Source: Albula goreensis
Lineage: Eukaryota > Chordata > Actinopteri > Albuliformes > Albulidae
Direction: 5' to 3'
Length of the DNA: 64,000 nt
Assembly: GCA_022829145.1 (NCBI GenBank)
Contig: CM040745.1
Coordinates: forward strand, 18,813,906-18,877,905
The notes beneath the pieces are model-generated. The model was not told the DNA's origin and ran no database searches. It saw nothing but the letters and a program-made list of their open reading frames with translations. The stretch's first letter is position 1, and each line of letters opens with the position of its first letter. Positions 40,901 to 50,142 of this stretch are shown here, in pieces. Position numbers and translations under genes: made by a program.

Positions 40901-43492
40901 GTCTATGTGGGGCAAAACCTTACATACAGAGCACCTTGTAAAATTTCCATTTACTTCCCATTTACCAAAACAAATGTGTTTTATTCACTCTATTACCGAA
41001 TTACCAGAGAAATGGAGTAAACACAACTGAACAGGAATGCTAAATGTGAATTAGACAAACAATTTTGTAACAATGGAAAGAGATTTTTGAATGACATTTA
41101 ACAACACGGTGGATGTAACATTTTATGCAGGGACCTAGCAAATGATGTTCACTGATGAAAGGGAACCCTTTCAGTTAAGCAGCCCTCAGCAGAGGTGTGT
41201 GTGTGTGTGTGTGATACACCACTGTGTGGTTGCTCAAGCTATAAAAACGCCATTCTGATACCTGCATGGTCCATCACCCCTTTTAACCTGCCAATTTTTA
41301 ACCCGCCAACTTGCATTTGTACACTGTCCTGCACCCACTGTCCTAGTTTTCACACCAGCAATGCTTCACAGTCAATGAGTCACTGTGTGAATGTCAAGCC
41401 AATTATGCTTTGCTGTGTGTGCTGTTGGCCACAGCGAGCAGTGCCATGGCCTGGGTTCAACAGCAAGCAATGTGGCACCTCCTGGTGTGATGCCTTAACA
41501 GGATCAGCTACCCAGCAGCTCCTGGAGACAGACATGAGGTGTGTGAAAGTGACATGGAGCACTTACTCTGCACCAGCTGCATATCTGGGTTGTAGAAGAA
41601 CTTCTCGTTACACATGTTCCCTTCACAGCAGCAGAAGAAGACATCTGGACCCTCCTTCTTCTCCACACACTCGCTACTGCAGTGAGCACACAGAAACACA
41701 CACACCATTGTCAGATAAGAGTGGTGTGCCCACCCCCTCCCTAGGGAGGGCTCTCCTGGGAGTCTGTTTGCCTTTCCAGAATGGACAATCTTTCTTGTGA
41801 GTATGTTAATTTTGACAAGTGTAGCAGTGAAAACACACAGGTTTATGCTCAATCATTTTGGAGTTTCTTTCCCCAAATCAAATATAAAAGGAAAGTGCTT
41901 TCATCTGCTTGTTTATATTTCCGGCATTCAAGACTATAAGTAAGCGTCTACGGCAGAAGTCATAATCCTGTGCTGGCATGTGCTGCAGCTCTTGAACATA
42001 AATCGATCAGGTTACCACACGGAGAAGTAAACAGGTTTACCAGCATGCAAAGACAAGCCCCTGCACTGAAACCCAGATGCTCTTTACATCCCTGTTGTCT
42101 TCCTGCAATGTAAATGTTGGGCCATGAAATGTTTTAAAGCTGATGTATTGAATTACAAGCATTTTTAGCTGTTCAGGGACCAATGAATGAATAAAATGAA
42201 TGCAACTGCATCCAGGGATTCCTGCAACACACAGTAATGGGGACCTGTCTCAAAGGAAAACAAAACAAATGGTCATGTCCCTGAAGGAGCACTTTACCAC
42301 TCATAACCTTGACATGGAGGAGAGATATGCATACATGATTGCAACTGCATTTATCGTCTGTATATACCTACAATACCTGGTGTTTATACTTTGGTGCATT
42401 GTGTTATTTTAATCTGATTGTTTATTGAAGCACTCAGTGCTGACATATCTGAAGGGTGCTGTACAATGAAATAAATAAAAAGGAAGCCCAGATGTGACAA
42501 CTGGAACAAATGTCAAATGGCTTTTAAAGCAGCCAGAGATTTGTAAAGATCGACACTTTTAAAAACACTGATCTCAGACTTCAATCTCAGACTCAGATTT
42601 AAAGTGTACTTATTAGATACAAAATGCAGGAAATGTCATTCTGACCATATGGTACCTGTAGCCTAATACTTGTTAACAAGCAAGCAAGCTTGCAAGGTAA
42701 TGTTTAGGAGGTGTTCACCATATTGGTGCCCACAAAAGAAGCCTTCAATGATCGAAAGATTATTTAAAGTGCATTTTTAGCTATTTCAGCGCTGCAATAA
42801 TATATTTATTTATTAATTGTTTGTTTTTTTTTTTTTTTTTTTTACATACACCCTGATATCCAAATTTGTCAGTTACACAACCAAGACTTTTCCGGTGTGT
42901 TCATGCTCTACATTATGCTTGAATCGACAAAATGTGAGTCAGCACAGTTTAATGGTAAAATGTAAGCAAACTACAGAACCAGAAAACACATCTTTACTCA
43001 ACCATTGATAATAGGAAGTAAGACCTTACTGGGGAAAATATTGGCCATTTAGAAAAAGAGTTTTTGACAACAGAATAACAATATAATAGAACCGTTTAGG
43101 AGGTAACTCAGTAAACTCTACCATTATCCTGCATTAAAGGAATGCTATCATGAATGAAAATGTTACTTATAAAATGTACACATAGCAAAGACAAGCCACT
43201 TGGAGTCTAAAGTGGGCACTGGGAAACAACAGAGAACCACTGACACATGGTAGGGAGGGAGTCCTGAGACACTGAAACATCTACCTGTCGTAGCAGTTGA
43301 CGTCATCGAGCCAGCAGCCCTGCTTGACGATCTCGATGGAGCCAGATATGTTCTTCCAAGTAGCAAAGCAGTGCTTTCGCTTGTCCTTCTCCCCATAGCA
43401 GGGCTCAATGCCACTCCGGTTGGTGCGGTCCTTCTCCCAGCTCACATTGTAATAAACGCACTCCTGAGTTTCAGAGCGACCCAGAATGGCAC
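19749..43492 (-). CDS. acvr2a: activin receptor type-2A, ten coding exons (5' exon unresolved)
   Basis: Type II receptor serine/threonine kinase of the TGF-beta superfamily. At the plasma membrane it binds activins and related ligands and phosphorylates type I receptors, which then signal through SMADs. Exons on the minus strand: 43492-43285, 41676-41567, 36406-36252, 26691-26548, 25452-25309, 24785-24640, 24235-24121, 23230-23092, 21257-21127, 19943-19749. All have AG/GT borders and compatible phases and give 495 residues, counted from the glycine at the exon 1/2 junction. Seen in order: ten ectodomain cysteines (12-92), membrane helix (about 118-143), kinase domain with catalytic Lys201 in VAVK, HRD Asp304, DFG Asp322 and APE Glu351, and C-terminal ESSL. 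The length equals human ACVR2A after removal of its 18 exon-1 codons. Exon 3 (ECVEKK...) and the ESSL end fit type 2A better than 2B. Which of the fish ohnologs this is cannot be told. Confidence 0.97.
19986..20336. repeat. 44-bp minisatellite in acvr2a intron before exon 11
   Basis: Seven full units of 44 bp start at 19986, 20030, 20074, 20118, 20162, 20206 and 20250, followed by a shortened unit (20294-20325) and a partial one. Units begin CTGTGACCCTCTCA and contain TACACAGCACAAACACA. They differ at only a few positions. The array lies 42 nt from the acceptor of exon 11. The repetition also produces overlapping spurious reading frames on the minus strand. Confidence 0.95.
21127..21257 (-). 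CDS. acvr2a: acvr2a exon 10: kinase C-lobe
   Basis: 131 nt, acceptor CTGCTCCCAG, donor GTAAGT. It finishes Gly388 and encodes [20 protein letters not shown] and on to CWQKHA (43 codons), ending in phase 0. This is the conserved C-lobe region of activin type II receptors. It is bracketed by two introns that each contain a minisatellite. Confidence 0.97.
21570..21702. repeat. diverged edge units of the 46-bp minisatellite
   Basis: This stretch carries degraded matches to the 46-bp unit, for example CTTATCTATAGCTCAAATAC followed by a TAGTAAGG-type end 46 bp long, and a shortened unit starting TTAGCTCTAG. It looks like an older edge of the array. Confidence 0.7.
21703..23082. repeat. 46-bp minisatellite, 30 units, in acvr2a intron after exon 9
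   Basis: Exactly 1380 bp: 30 head-to-tail units of 46 bp with no insertion or deletion from the first unit (21703) to the last (starting 23037). Each unit begins TTAGCTGTAGC and contains GATAGATAAAGCAGCAGT and GATGGTTAGGC. Units vary by substitution (GCGC, GCTC, GCTG or GCTCT after TTAGCTGTA; a TAATGTAGCATT variant recurs). More diverged units of similar length precede it from about 21570. Confidence 0.97.
23092..23230 (-). CDS. acvr2a: acvr2a exon 9: activation segment and APE
   Basis: 139 nt, acceptor GGTTTAG, donor GTAAGA. It starts [20 protein letters not shown] and includes the MAPE motif (Glu351). It ends one base into Gly388. The reading [11 protein letters not shown] differs from human ELASRCTAADG. 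Its donor is directly followed by the 46-bp minisatellite: nine intronic bases separate the exon border from the first repeat. Confidence 0.97.
24121..24235 (-). CDS. acvr2a: acvr2a exon 8: catalytic loop and DFG
   Basis: 115 nt, acceptor GGAACACAG, donor GTAAAT. After finishing Arg303 it encodes 38 codons holding the catalytic Asp304 in DIKSKN, the metal-binding Asp322 in ADFGLAL, and the start of the activation segment up to DTHGQ. All catalytic residues are intact, so the kinase should be active. Confidence 0.97.
24640..24785 (-). CDS. acvr2a: acvr2a exon 7: kinase C-lobe start
   Basis: 146 nt between a TTTCCTCCAG acceptor and a GTGTGT donor, ending two bases into Arg303. It encodes [20 protein letters not shown] and onward to HKPAIAH. 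The HRD catalytic motif is split by the following intron, with His-Arg on this side and Asp304 at the start of exon 8. Confidence 0.97.
25309..25452 (-). CDS. acvr2a: acvr2a exon 6: kinase N-lobe
   Basis: 144 nt (48 codons, phase 0 at both ends), acceptor AATCCTTAG, donor GTAACC. It begins [20 protein letters not shown] and includes the N-lobe glutamate region and the WLITAYHEK strand leading to the hinge. Very close to human ACVR2A, with conservative changes such as [15 protein letters not shown]. Confidence 0.97.
26007..26032. repeat. (GCA)n trinucleotide run
   Basis: About eight GCA-type units with two GGC variants, in acvr2a intron 5. Confidence 0.85.
26548..26691 (-). CDS. acvr2a: acvr2a exon 5: kinase N-lobe start
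   Basis: 144 nt (48 codons, phase 0 at both ends), acceptor CTTGTAG and donor GTATCT. It starts with the proline-rich DPGPTPPSP and holds the glycine-loop [11 protein letters not shown] and the ATP-anchoring lysine in VAVK (Lys201, equivalent to human Lys219). A Tc1-like transposon ends 54 nt upstream of this acceptor. Confidence 0.97.
26746..27714 (+). mobile_element. Tc1-like DNA transposon, internally deleted, in acvr2a intron before exon 5
   Basis: Terminal inverted repeats start and end with CAGTGCCCTCCAC and its complement, preceded on the left by the TA target dinucleotide (right flank now CA). Subterminal matches (left GATTGAAAGG...CTAAATCTTATA, right their complement) show that the inverted repeats extend well over 100 bp. 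The total of 969 bp is short for a Tc1 element with a roughly 340-residue transposase. It is inserted opposite in sense to acvr2a. Confidence 0.9.
27022..27537 (+). pseudogene. Tc1-like transposase remnant, internally deleted
   Basis: A 171-residue open frame. The N-terminus ([20 protein letters not shown]) runs into a short helix-turn-helix-like part and then, after an internal deletion of about half the protein, the C-terminal catalytic region with the second Asp in [10 protein letters not shown] and the Glu region in [17 protein letters not shown]. The first catalytic Asp is missing, so it cannot be an active DDE transposase. Cut-and-paste enzymes of this family insert at TA. Confidence 0.88.
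28720..28880. repeat. degenerate TGAC/TGAG tetranucleotide repeat
   Basis: Repeated TGAGTGAG, TGACTGA and GACTGACT strings with many substitutions, a decayed simple repeat inside intron 4. Confidence 0.8.
34071..34108. repeat. (TGAA)n microsatellite
   Basis: About nine near-perfect copies of a four-base unit in acvr2a intron 4. Confidence 0.9.
36252..36406 (-). CDS. acvr2a: acvr2a exon 4: membrane-spanning segment
   Basis: 155 nt between an ATCACAG acceptor and a GTAAGT donor, ending in phase 0. It encodes a short Pro/Lys/Thr-rich stalk, a single hydrophobic helix (about residues 118-143, [20 protein letters not shown] then FSFWMY), a basic stop-transfer RHHK and the conserved juxtamembrane YPPVLVPTQ. 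The stalk diverges most from mammals, as expected for this part of the receptor. Confidence 0.96.
37490..38130 (-). mobile_element. truncated, decayed Tc1-like transposon
   Basis: Read on the minus strand, one frame gives GQSPDLN followed by about 40 residues ending at a stop near 37695. A neighbouring frame gives [19 protein letters not shown], matching the Tc1 pattern of a DND-K-H-T block followed by SPDLNPIE. The frame changes and the lost PIE motif show decay. The AT-rich left flank (37490-37660) resembles the terminal region of a fish Tc1 family I recognise from general knowledge. The 5' half of the transposase is absent. Boundaries are approximate. Confidence 0.65.
41194..41213. repeat. 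(GT)10 microsatellite
   Basis: Uninterrupted GT dinucleotides in acvr2a intron 3, about 350 nt beyond the exon 3 donor. Confidence 0.9.
41567..41676 (-). CDS. acvr2a: acvr2a exon 3: end of ectodomain
   Basis: 110 nt between a CTGCAG acceptor and a consensus GTAAGT donor. It completes Ser70 and runs to the first base of Thr107. It carries [20 protein letters not shown], then MCNEKFF, giving cysteines 73, 85-87 and 92, which complete the ten-cysteine pattern of type II activin receptors. At the exon 2/3 junction the sequence reads CYDSSEC where human has CYDRTDC. Confidence 0.96.
41677..43284 (-). other. acvr2a: acvr2a intron 2 (1.6 kb)
   Basis: AT-rich with a poly-T run at about 42825-42842 (plus strand). 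No other feature was seen. Confidence 0.9.
43285..43492 (-). CDS. acvr2a: acvr2a exon 2: most of the ligand-binding ectodomain
   Basis: 208 nt, starting after a TTGCAG acceptor and ending at a GTAG donor. It begins in the codon for Gly1 and ends two bases into Ser70. It encodes [11 protein letters not shown] onward with cysteines 12, 32, 42, 60 and 67 of the three-finger ectodomain. The block from HCFATW to GCWLDD is nearly identical to human ACVR2A. Three N-glycosylation sequons are visible: Asn16 (NVS), Asn25 (NRS) and Asn48 (NIS). The last two match the human sites and the first is additional. Confidence 0.97.
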
Positions 43493-44846
43493 CTGCAACC
43501 CCAACAGAAGACAGACACCTCCTGTCAGTCAGGTTAAGTACCAAATGCTACATACTGCCCAGAAGCAGTAGGCCTTCATCAAACAATCTACCCAAGTGTG
43601 AGAGGAAAAGTGTTGTTTGCTGTGGCTGAAAGTAGAGCATTCCAGATGCATATAAAATAAGGAAGGTAATGTGGTAACTCAACTGAAGGACAGTGCCAGC
43701 TCACTGATTAACAGCCAGCAGGAAAGTGGGGCAAATGGGACTGTACACACTTCACACTCATTTATGACATCAGAAAACCTGACAGGGAAAATGTTTGAAA
43801 ATCATAAGGACATCATATGAAATATGCTTTTTTCACCACAGTATTCACATAGAAAGAAACTAACACGTGTGTAAAGGTGGAAAAAATAAGCTTTGGATAA
43901 GCCCACTGGTCTGCCTCCAAAGTGACAGCTTCATTTTTGCAATATCTTGGGTTTAAACCAGTTCTCCAATTATATCAGGCTCAAATAAAAAAGGTTTAAA
44001 TTAGACAGAATTTTCTGGTTTGGGGTCCATGGCCAGGGAAGGAGACGGGAGAGCAGATCTCCTCGTGCACTGGCTAAATACTTCTATGGTACCCTGCATT
44101 CGCTCCCCAGCACGGTTAAGTGAGGTCAGCTCCATTCCCTGCATAGTTCATCCCTCCCCCTGTGTCGTTCCAGCACGCTTCACCAGCCCTGTGTGCCAAC
44201 TGGGTTTCATCTTAATGTACAGCACAGCATTCTAGCCTCTCCTCTCACATGGCTCTAACCCACTCCACACACAAACACATTCCCTGCTGGCTCTCAGCCA
44301 AGAAGCCATTCCACTGTTGTGAGGTTGTGTCACAAGCTGCAGCACTGCTCATACAGGACAAGGTCCAGCAGTAATCATTATCAGAAAAAATTTCCTGTCA
44401 TGCTCCGGTGGAGCAAATGACTGCAGTCCTTTAAGTAAGTGTCAGTGGGTAGTGAGGAGTATCAGAACCAAGAGTTGTGATAGGTGGGCCATGTGGGAAA
44501 CAGGCTTGATGAATGGATCCATGGCTTGACCTGGGTTATGGGAAGATTGGGGGGCCCTAAAGCTTTAAAAGTAATAATAAGATGGCTGTGGAAAAAACAG
44601 AGAAATATAGGAGGAGGAGGTCAAAGAGTCCATTTCAACAGGGTACAGAGAAATCTGAGCGACCAAAGAAGGCACTTACTGGTTAGGTGATGCTTAGAGG
44701 CAGAGTGGAGGGGGCACAATAACTGGCTAAAATATCATCCTTGTTGTTGTTTGATAAACTGCTGTAACAGAAAGGATGTGGTAGGGACAGAGTTATGAGA
44801 TTACATATGATTACTGGTCTGATGACATTCAGTCTGTGTTCCAAAC

Positions 44847-44904
44847 CTTCAGCAATGAGGCAAAAGGAAAAAAAAACCGCCAGGTAAAACATAGTGCTTG
44901 CCAT
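44847..44904 (-). CDS. weak candidate for acvr2a exon 1 (signal peptide)
   Basis: An ATG at 44904-44902 in a good context (A at -3, G at +4) opens 19 codons reading MASTMFYLAVFFSFCLIAE, then one base, G, before a GT. That is phase 1, as exon 2 requires, and the size (58 nt) is near the 55 coding nt of human exon 1. The peptide is hydrophobic like a signal sequence. Against it: the donor GTTTGG is weak, the hydrophobicity comes partly from a T9 run, there is no basic n-region, the surroundings are not CpG-rich, and intron 1 would be only 1.35 kb whereas it is long in mammals. Chance resemblance is quite possible. Confidence 0.22.
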
Positions 44905-45699
44905 GATGTAGCTCTGCTCTGGACCAACAAGAACATCACTACGAAGCAAAGCCACGCAGCTCCTACTTCCCATCTCACCAGCCAATTTCTTAAGTACCAA
45001 GGAAGATTTATCTAATAGTAAAATTTGATAAATAAATAAAAGTGAGCCCTGAAAAGATATAAACATTGGAGGTGGCAGGGGAATCATGGACATACTGTGT
45101 AAGATTACAGAATCATATGCTCACAATGAATGGATTCTCGAAGGACACAGATGCTTAAGTGTCTTAATGGCACCACTGGTTTGTGTGCAAACGATATGAG
45201 AAGCTTTTATGAGCCATGCCTGTGGTTAAAATGAGCTCAGTAATTACAGATGAGTGTATCACACACAATACCTGCAGGGATCTACCATGCAGAAGTGAAT
45301 AAATTCTGCTGTGTCAAACACAGGTGTTGAGAGAAGCCACATATCATCTTGTGTCCTCTGAGAATCAGCACACAGCCACATACACAACCTCTGCTGATAA
45401 CTACGGACACAGTCAAATTAGCACAGACATGGAAAACTACCACATAAAATATGTACAGAAAAGAGGAAGACCGTTTGCCAGGTACAGGTCCACAACATTT
45501 AAAAGCTCCTAGAACAGATCATAAATGAGGTAATAAAATAATGCCTACATGCACACAATAGCCCTTCCTCTCTAGACCTCTCAAACAGCCCAGGAGGGAG
45601 CCATCAGGACAGATAAGACTCTTCAGTGCAGGGAGAGCGCACTCCACCCTGAACAGGGCAGAGGATGGTGAGTAGGGACCAATCTCTGCAGTGCAGCAC

Positions 45700-45890
45700 T
45701 GGCACCTCACTCTCCCTGTTCAATGTCTGCTATCCAGAAGTTACCCCTGACTATTCTGGTGCAATTTCTGCTCTCTAACATGGGCACCTGACTCTCCCTG
45801 TCCAATTTTTGTCTTCTTGGATGAAGAACACTCTTCACACTGAATCTTTGCTATCGAGCATGGCCACCTGACGCTTAAGTCCTGGAACAA
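45700..45890. repeat. three loose direct repeats of about 80 bp
   Basis: The block GGCACCTCACTCTCCCTGTT at 45701 recurs as GGCACCTGACTCTCCCTGTC at 45783 and, more decayed, as GGCCACCTGACGCTTAAGTC at 45862, spaced 82 and 79 bp. Confidence 0.6.
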
Positions 45891-48800
45891 GACCTGCTGG
45901 ATCCATCCTCTGGCAGTGAAATGAACTCTGGAAGATTTCTGGCAGCGCTGTTATGATCGGTAGCACACAGCTTCTCTCTGCAAGCCTGCCATGATGGCTA
46001 GGCTCGGTTCTGCTGTGGAGTACTTTCCTGATCTGCCCAGAGGGTCTCTAACCACACCAGGTGCAGAATCTTCTCAAGCCTTCAGTGTACTAGAGTATGT
46101 GGACACGTCTTGGCTTCTTCACTAAAAGTATCGATTCCACTGTTGTTGTTTTGTTATGGAAATTTCTAGATAGTTGAATGTTTACAGTAAAGCAAAAATA
46201 CATGAAAAAGGAATATTTCAGCAATGTTAGCCTGTGTGAAGTTATTAAAATGACAGTTAAGATTTGGAATGTTCAGCACTGGAACAAATGGGTGCAATTT
46301 TATGTGCACCTTTTCCACCAAATAAGCACAGCAATGTCAATATTGTGGCTAAATTGTGAAAGTGTTAAAGGATATAAATGGATATAAATATAAACCACAT
46401 CCCAATCTTTCATTTATTTCATGTGGGAAATCAAAAAAGTTCATCTTTGTCATGACAGTGCAAGAGACATTACACAGGCAGTGGTGCAGTTCCCTTGCAG
46501 ATCACCCGTACTGAAGTACTGCATGTCTGGTCTCTTCAGTTGCAGAACTGAAACGTGGTGGGAATGCACCGCCCATAATGGGCCCAAACTAAAAAACCAG
46601 CACCTTATTCTCACTCTCACCCAACATACACAACAATCAGAGGTTATAAACAGACTTCTTGGTAATACAAAGAACATCCTGCATGGTCACAAAGAATTCA
46701 ACCTCTGGCAGAATTTGTGTGAAGTGAAAAACTTTAGATTAAATTATTAATACATTTCAAAATCACTACGCAAAAATTCAAAATATCAGAAAAAAAATTC
46801 AGAGTCTGCAGTTGTTGTGTTGATTCCTAGTTTTAAAATGATTGTACTAATAATTCAATGTATATTACGGCATGAAAGTGGACTATGACAATGTCTTATA
46901 TACAACTGCTTCAGTGAGCACTTAGTCATTAAGAACATGCACTGTAAGACAGTAAAAAAAAATTTTGTTGAGCAGCAGAGACGCATAACTCTCGCCAGCA
47001 TCGTGTTCCAACAGGACTTGTGCTGAAAACACAGGCTACGTGACCAAGCTTTCACTGAGCCAAAATGTGCTGTTTTCATTGACACAAGAAAATTATTGTG
47101 TTTCTTGCAATCCTAGAAGATGGACCTAATGCTGAAATTGCATCCGGGTTTAGAGAGCAAAATATACCCAGTAACCCCTATATGGTTAAAAGCCCAACAA
47201 TCTGAGAGGGATTTTGTGGTTAGTCAAAGGACTCCAGAGCAGTGGCCTTTACAGAAATAGACCACAAGAAGAGATCTACAGTGATAAAATGTGTACCCTT
47301 CATTCAGATTGTAAACCCTTGTGATGGGGGCCATCCAAGCTACAAGACTATCTCCTGCACTGACACTCCCATCCACTGTGAGGACACTGACCTGTGGCAT
47401 CTGAACAAAGCCTTAAATGAAACCATACATCCCTGTGCTGATCCTACCAGAGCAGCAAGACCAACGGGGGGGGGGTTAAGATGAAGCCCACAAGCCCACA
47501 AGTTAAGATGAAGCCATCGGCTAGAAATTTAAATAACCAGCATCAGGTTCAATGTAAGAACTTGAGTCAAAACACATTTTAGTCATTTTCAATAACTGTA
47601 AGCAGGTAACAGGCTAGACAGAAACTCTTACAAAATTTTAAAAAATGTAAGACCATTGAACTACATACTTCCTCCCACAGGAGGGGGTCAAACTCCAAAG
47701 AAGGGTACAAAGATTGTAAGTGTCTGTTTTCTTTAAAACAACATACAATAATATTCACAGCACCTTTAAATGAGCAATTTAACTTGAAAACATGGCCAAG
47801 ATAATTCAGCCGTTGACAAGAGGTAGGGTGACTGAATCTGTTAGTAAATCCTGTAAGAGAAAAGCTTTGTGAACCTACAATCTAGAAAAAGCGCAACATG
47901 TTTTATTGAGGTAAACAGAATATTAGCTCACAGACAGCCTCCCCCTTTCTTAAACAGAGTTCACTGCAAAGGTGGCTGAGGTTAGCTGGACATTAGCTTA
48001 ATGACTCTGCAGAGTCTGGGCTTGGCAGACTCAAAGAACATCTGCTATTAATTCTGCAAGCTCATTTGCTCTACAGATGACAAATGTGATGCAAAGAGAT
48101 AGCAGTCAAGCATTAAATAGTTAAAATGAAACTAAACTGTGTAATACTCTGGCAAGAGAAAATGAGGCAACCAGTGTTTCATGCGATCTTGTTTGTGTTT
48201 ACCTATGGGAGCAAGCTTGGGAGCAAACCCACGATGCAGCATTTCTGGACAGATAAATATTTAAAAAAATCCCCCATCTTTTGATACGAGTCATAAGTTA
48301 CACTGTGTGTAAACAAAAGCCTCATTTAAAAACAATAATATTCTGCAAGGCTGTAGGCGTATGTGCTGAAGAAATGATTTCTTGGAATTAATTTGTTAAT
48401 TGCCTTCAGTAAGGATAAATCCAGGGATTAGTTCTGTCGAATGCACTCAGAAAGACAAGTTGCCATTATCAGGATTACAAGGAATCTGCCAGAATTTCCT
48501 GTCACATCCCCACAGATCTGCCTACAGGAAGACCTGAGACTGAACTATGTCCTACAACTAGCAATAAAACAAATCTTTCTGGGATGAAAACAAATCTCAT
48601 TCCTGACACTTTACAAACATAATTTGCATGATTTCTTTTTCTTATAAAGAGTTGCAAAATTATCATGAATACTACTTAGCATCATCACACAACATGTGAT
48701 CAGATTCATCAGATGGGTTTTGATGCCACTGAGGCAGCTGCAACAAAGCCAAAAAGTCACAAAAAAAAGGTACATGGACAGACCTGCCTAGGTGCACACA

Positions 48801-49994
48801 ACTGTCATTTTTTTAATGCTTTTTTTTTTCTAACTTGCACCCTGTGTAATGTGTGTGTAAAAACAATGGGGATTACAGTATATAAAATGAGGTTGGCACT
48901 TGGTATGCTTTGAGTATGTTATAAAGTATGCTTCAAGTACACTCTACTAAGAAAGGCGAAAGGCTGCGGACAGTCCAGCAAACTGTCCATCCACGCATGT
49001 GTTTGCTCCTTCAGCACTCTGTAAACCTTTATTATTTTGTTTTACTGGAATAAAACCACTATGCAAAGACTTGGGCTAAGGGATCAAACATCTTGTGAAC
49101 TGCTTGTAAGTTGCAACACAGGAAAAAAAAACACTTGAATTCGAGTTATCTCTTGGCCCTAAAATCAATCAAAATCACAGTCAGTGGATATTTCCACGGC
49201 AGTATAGTAATCAGTCAGCCAAACTTCCTCACAGACCCAGTATTCATGATATAGCACAACAAAACAGAATCATTTATACATAATTTGAGCATGAAGTGAT
49301 CAAATAGCTGACAAATACACCTTTCAGTTTATACATTTTCTGAGTCTGAAAGGATACACCCTATGTGGACTCTGTGATTTCATAAAATCGATACAGAGTT
49401 TGAATCGCAGTCATATCATGCCTAGTGACACCGCTTGTGGGCTGCAAGCACTCTGCCAAAATCCTCTAGCCTTGCAGCCAATACACACCAACAAGCAAAC
49501 AGAAAACAAAGGCCAGTAAAAATACTTTCCTGAGTCAGAGGGTGTCAAATTTGCAATGGGCCCTGCACCATGAGGCAGAAGGCCCAGTACATTTGGCTCC
49601 TAGCCTCACGGCTGCATTGTCTCTTTAATTCCACAGCGATGGACACTAAGTGAGAGGGAAGCTGTTTGAAAAACTGCCAGTTTGAGTCATTTACTCACCT
49701 CTCCCTGAGCTTGTTACATTGGTCTTATGATGGGGAGATTTCTGGGGCGACTCCAGTATTAACATAAATGAGTGTCTAAACAAGCACCTCTGTCCATTCT
49801 ACCTGCTCAATTTAACACACTTTACTTCTTTTACCAAGGCAGCGAAGTGTGCAGACAAAATGGGTTAGAGAACTCATGGCTCCTTCTCTGGGTGCAGACA
49901 ACAGAGGACACCTGACAGGGGGAACTATCCACACATGACAGGGGGTTGAATATCTCCCTCAATGGAATCATTAAGGGAATTAATTATTTAAAAA

Positions 49995-50142
49995 TCATAC
50001 ATTGTGATTTTCTGGATTTTTTTTAGATTCTGCCTTTCACAGTTGAAGTGTACCTACAATGAAAAGTACAGACCTCACCATTCTTTGTAAGTGGGAAAAC
50101 CTGCAAAATCGGCAGTGTATCAAATACTTATTTTCCCCACTG
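49995..50142 (+). mobile_element. solo end of a Tc1-like transposon
   Basis: This fragment includes CACAGTTGAAGTGTACCTAC, GTGGGAAAACCTGC and TCAAATACTTATTTTCCCCA and finishes CACTG followed by TA, which looks like a Tc1-family terminus at its TA target. No partner end or transposase is visible nearby. Confidence 0.65.

Larger units (their letters stand above)
36407..41566 (-). other. acvr2a: acvr2a intron 3 (5.2 kb)
   Basis: Contains the truncated Tc1-like copy (37490-38130) and a (GT)10 microsatellite (41194-41213). No further exon was recognised. Confidence 0.9.

Noticed and set aside
41195..41800. 201-codon plus-strand open frame over acvr2a exon 3
   Set aside because: It starts in a (GT)n microsatellite, overlaps the conserved minus-strand exon and has no domain; a shadow frame.
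48190..48235. Alternative acvr2a exon 1 (MLHRGFAPKLAPI plus one base, donor GTAAAC, minus strand)
   Set aside because: Phase fits, but the peptide is not hydrophobic enough for a signal sequence.
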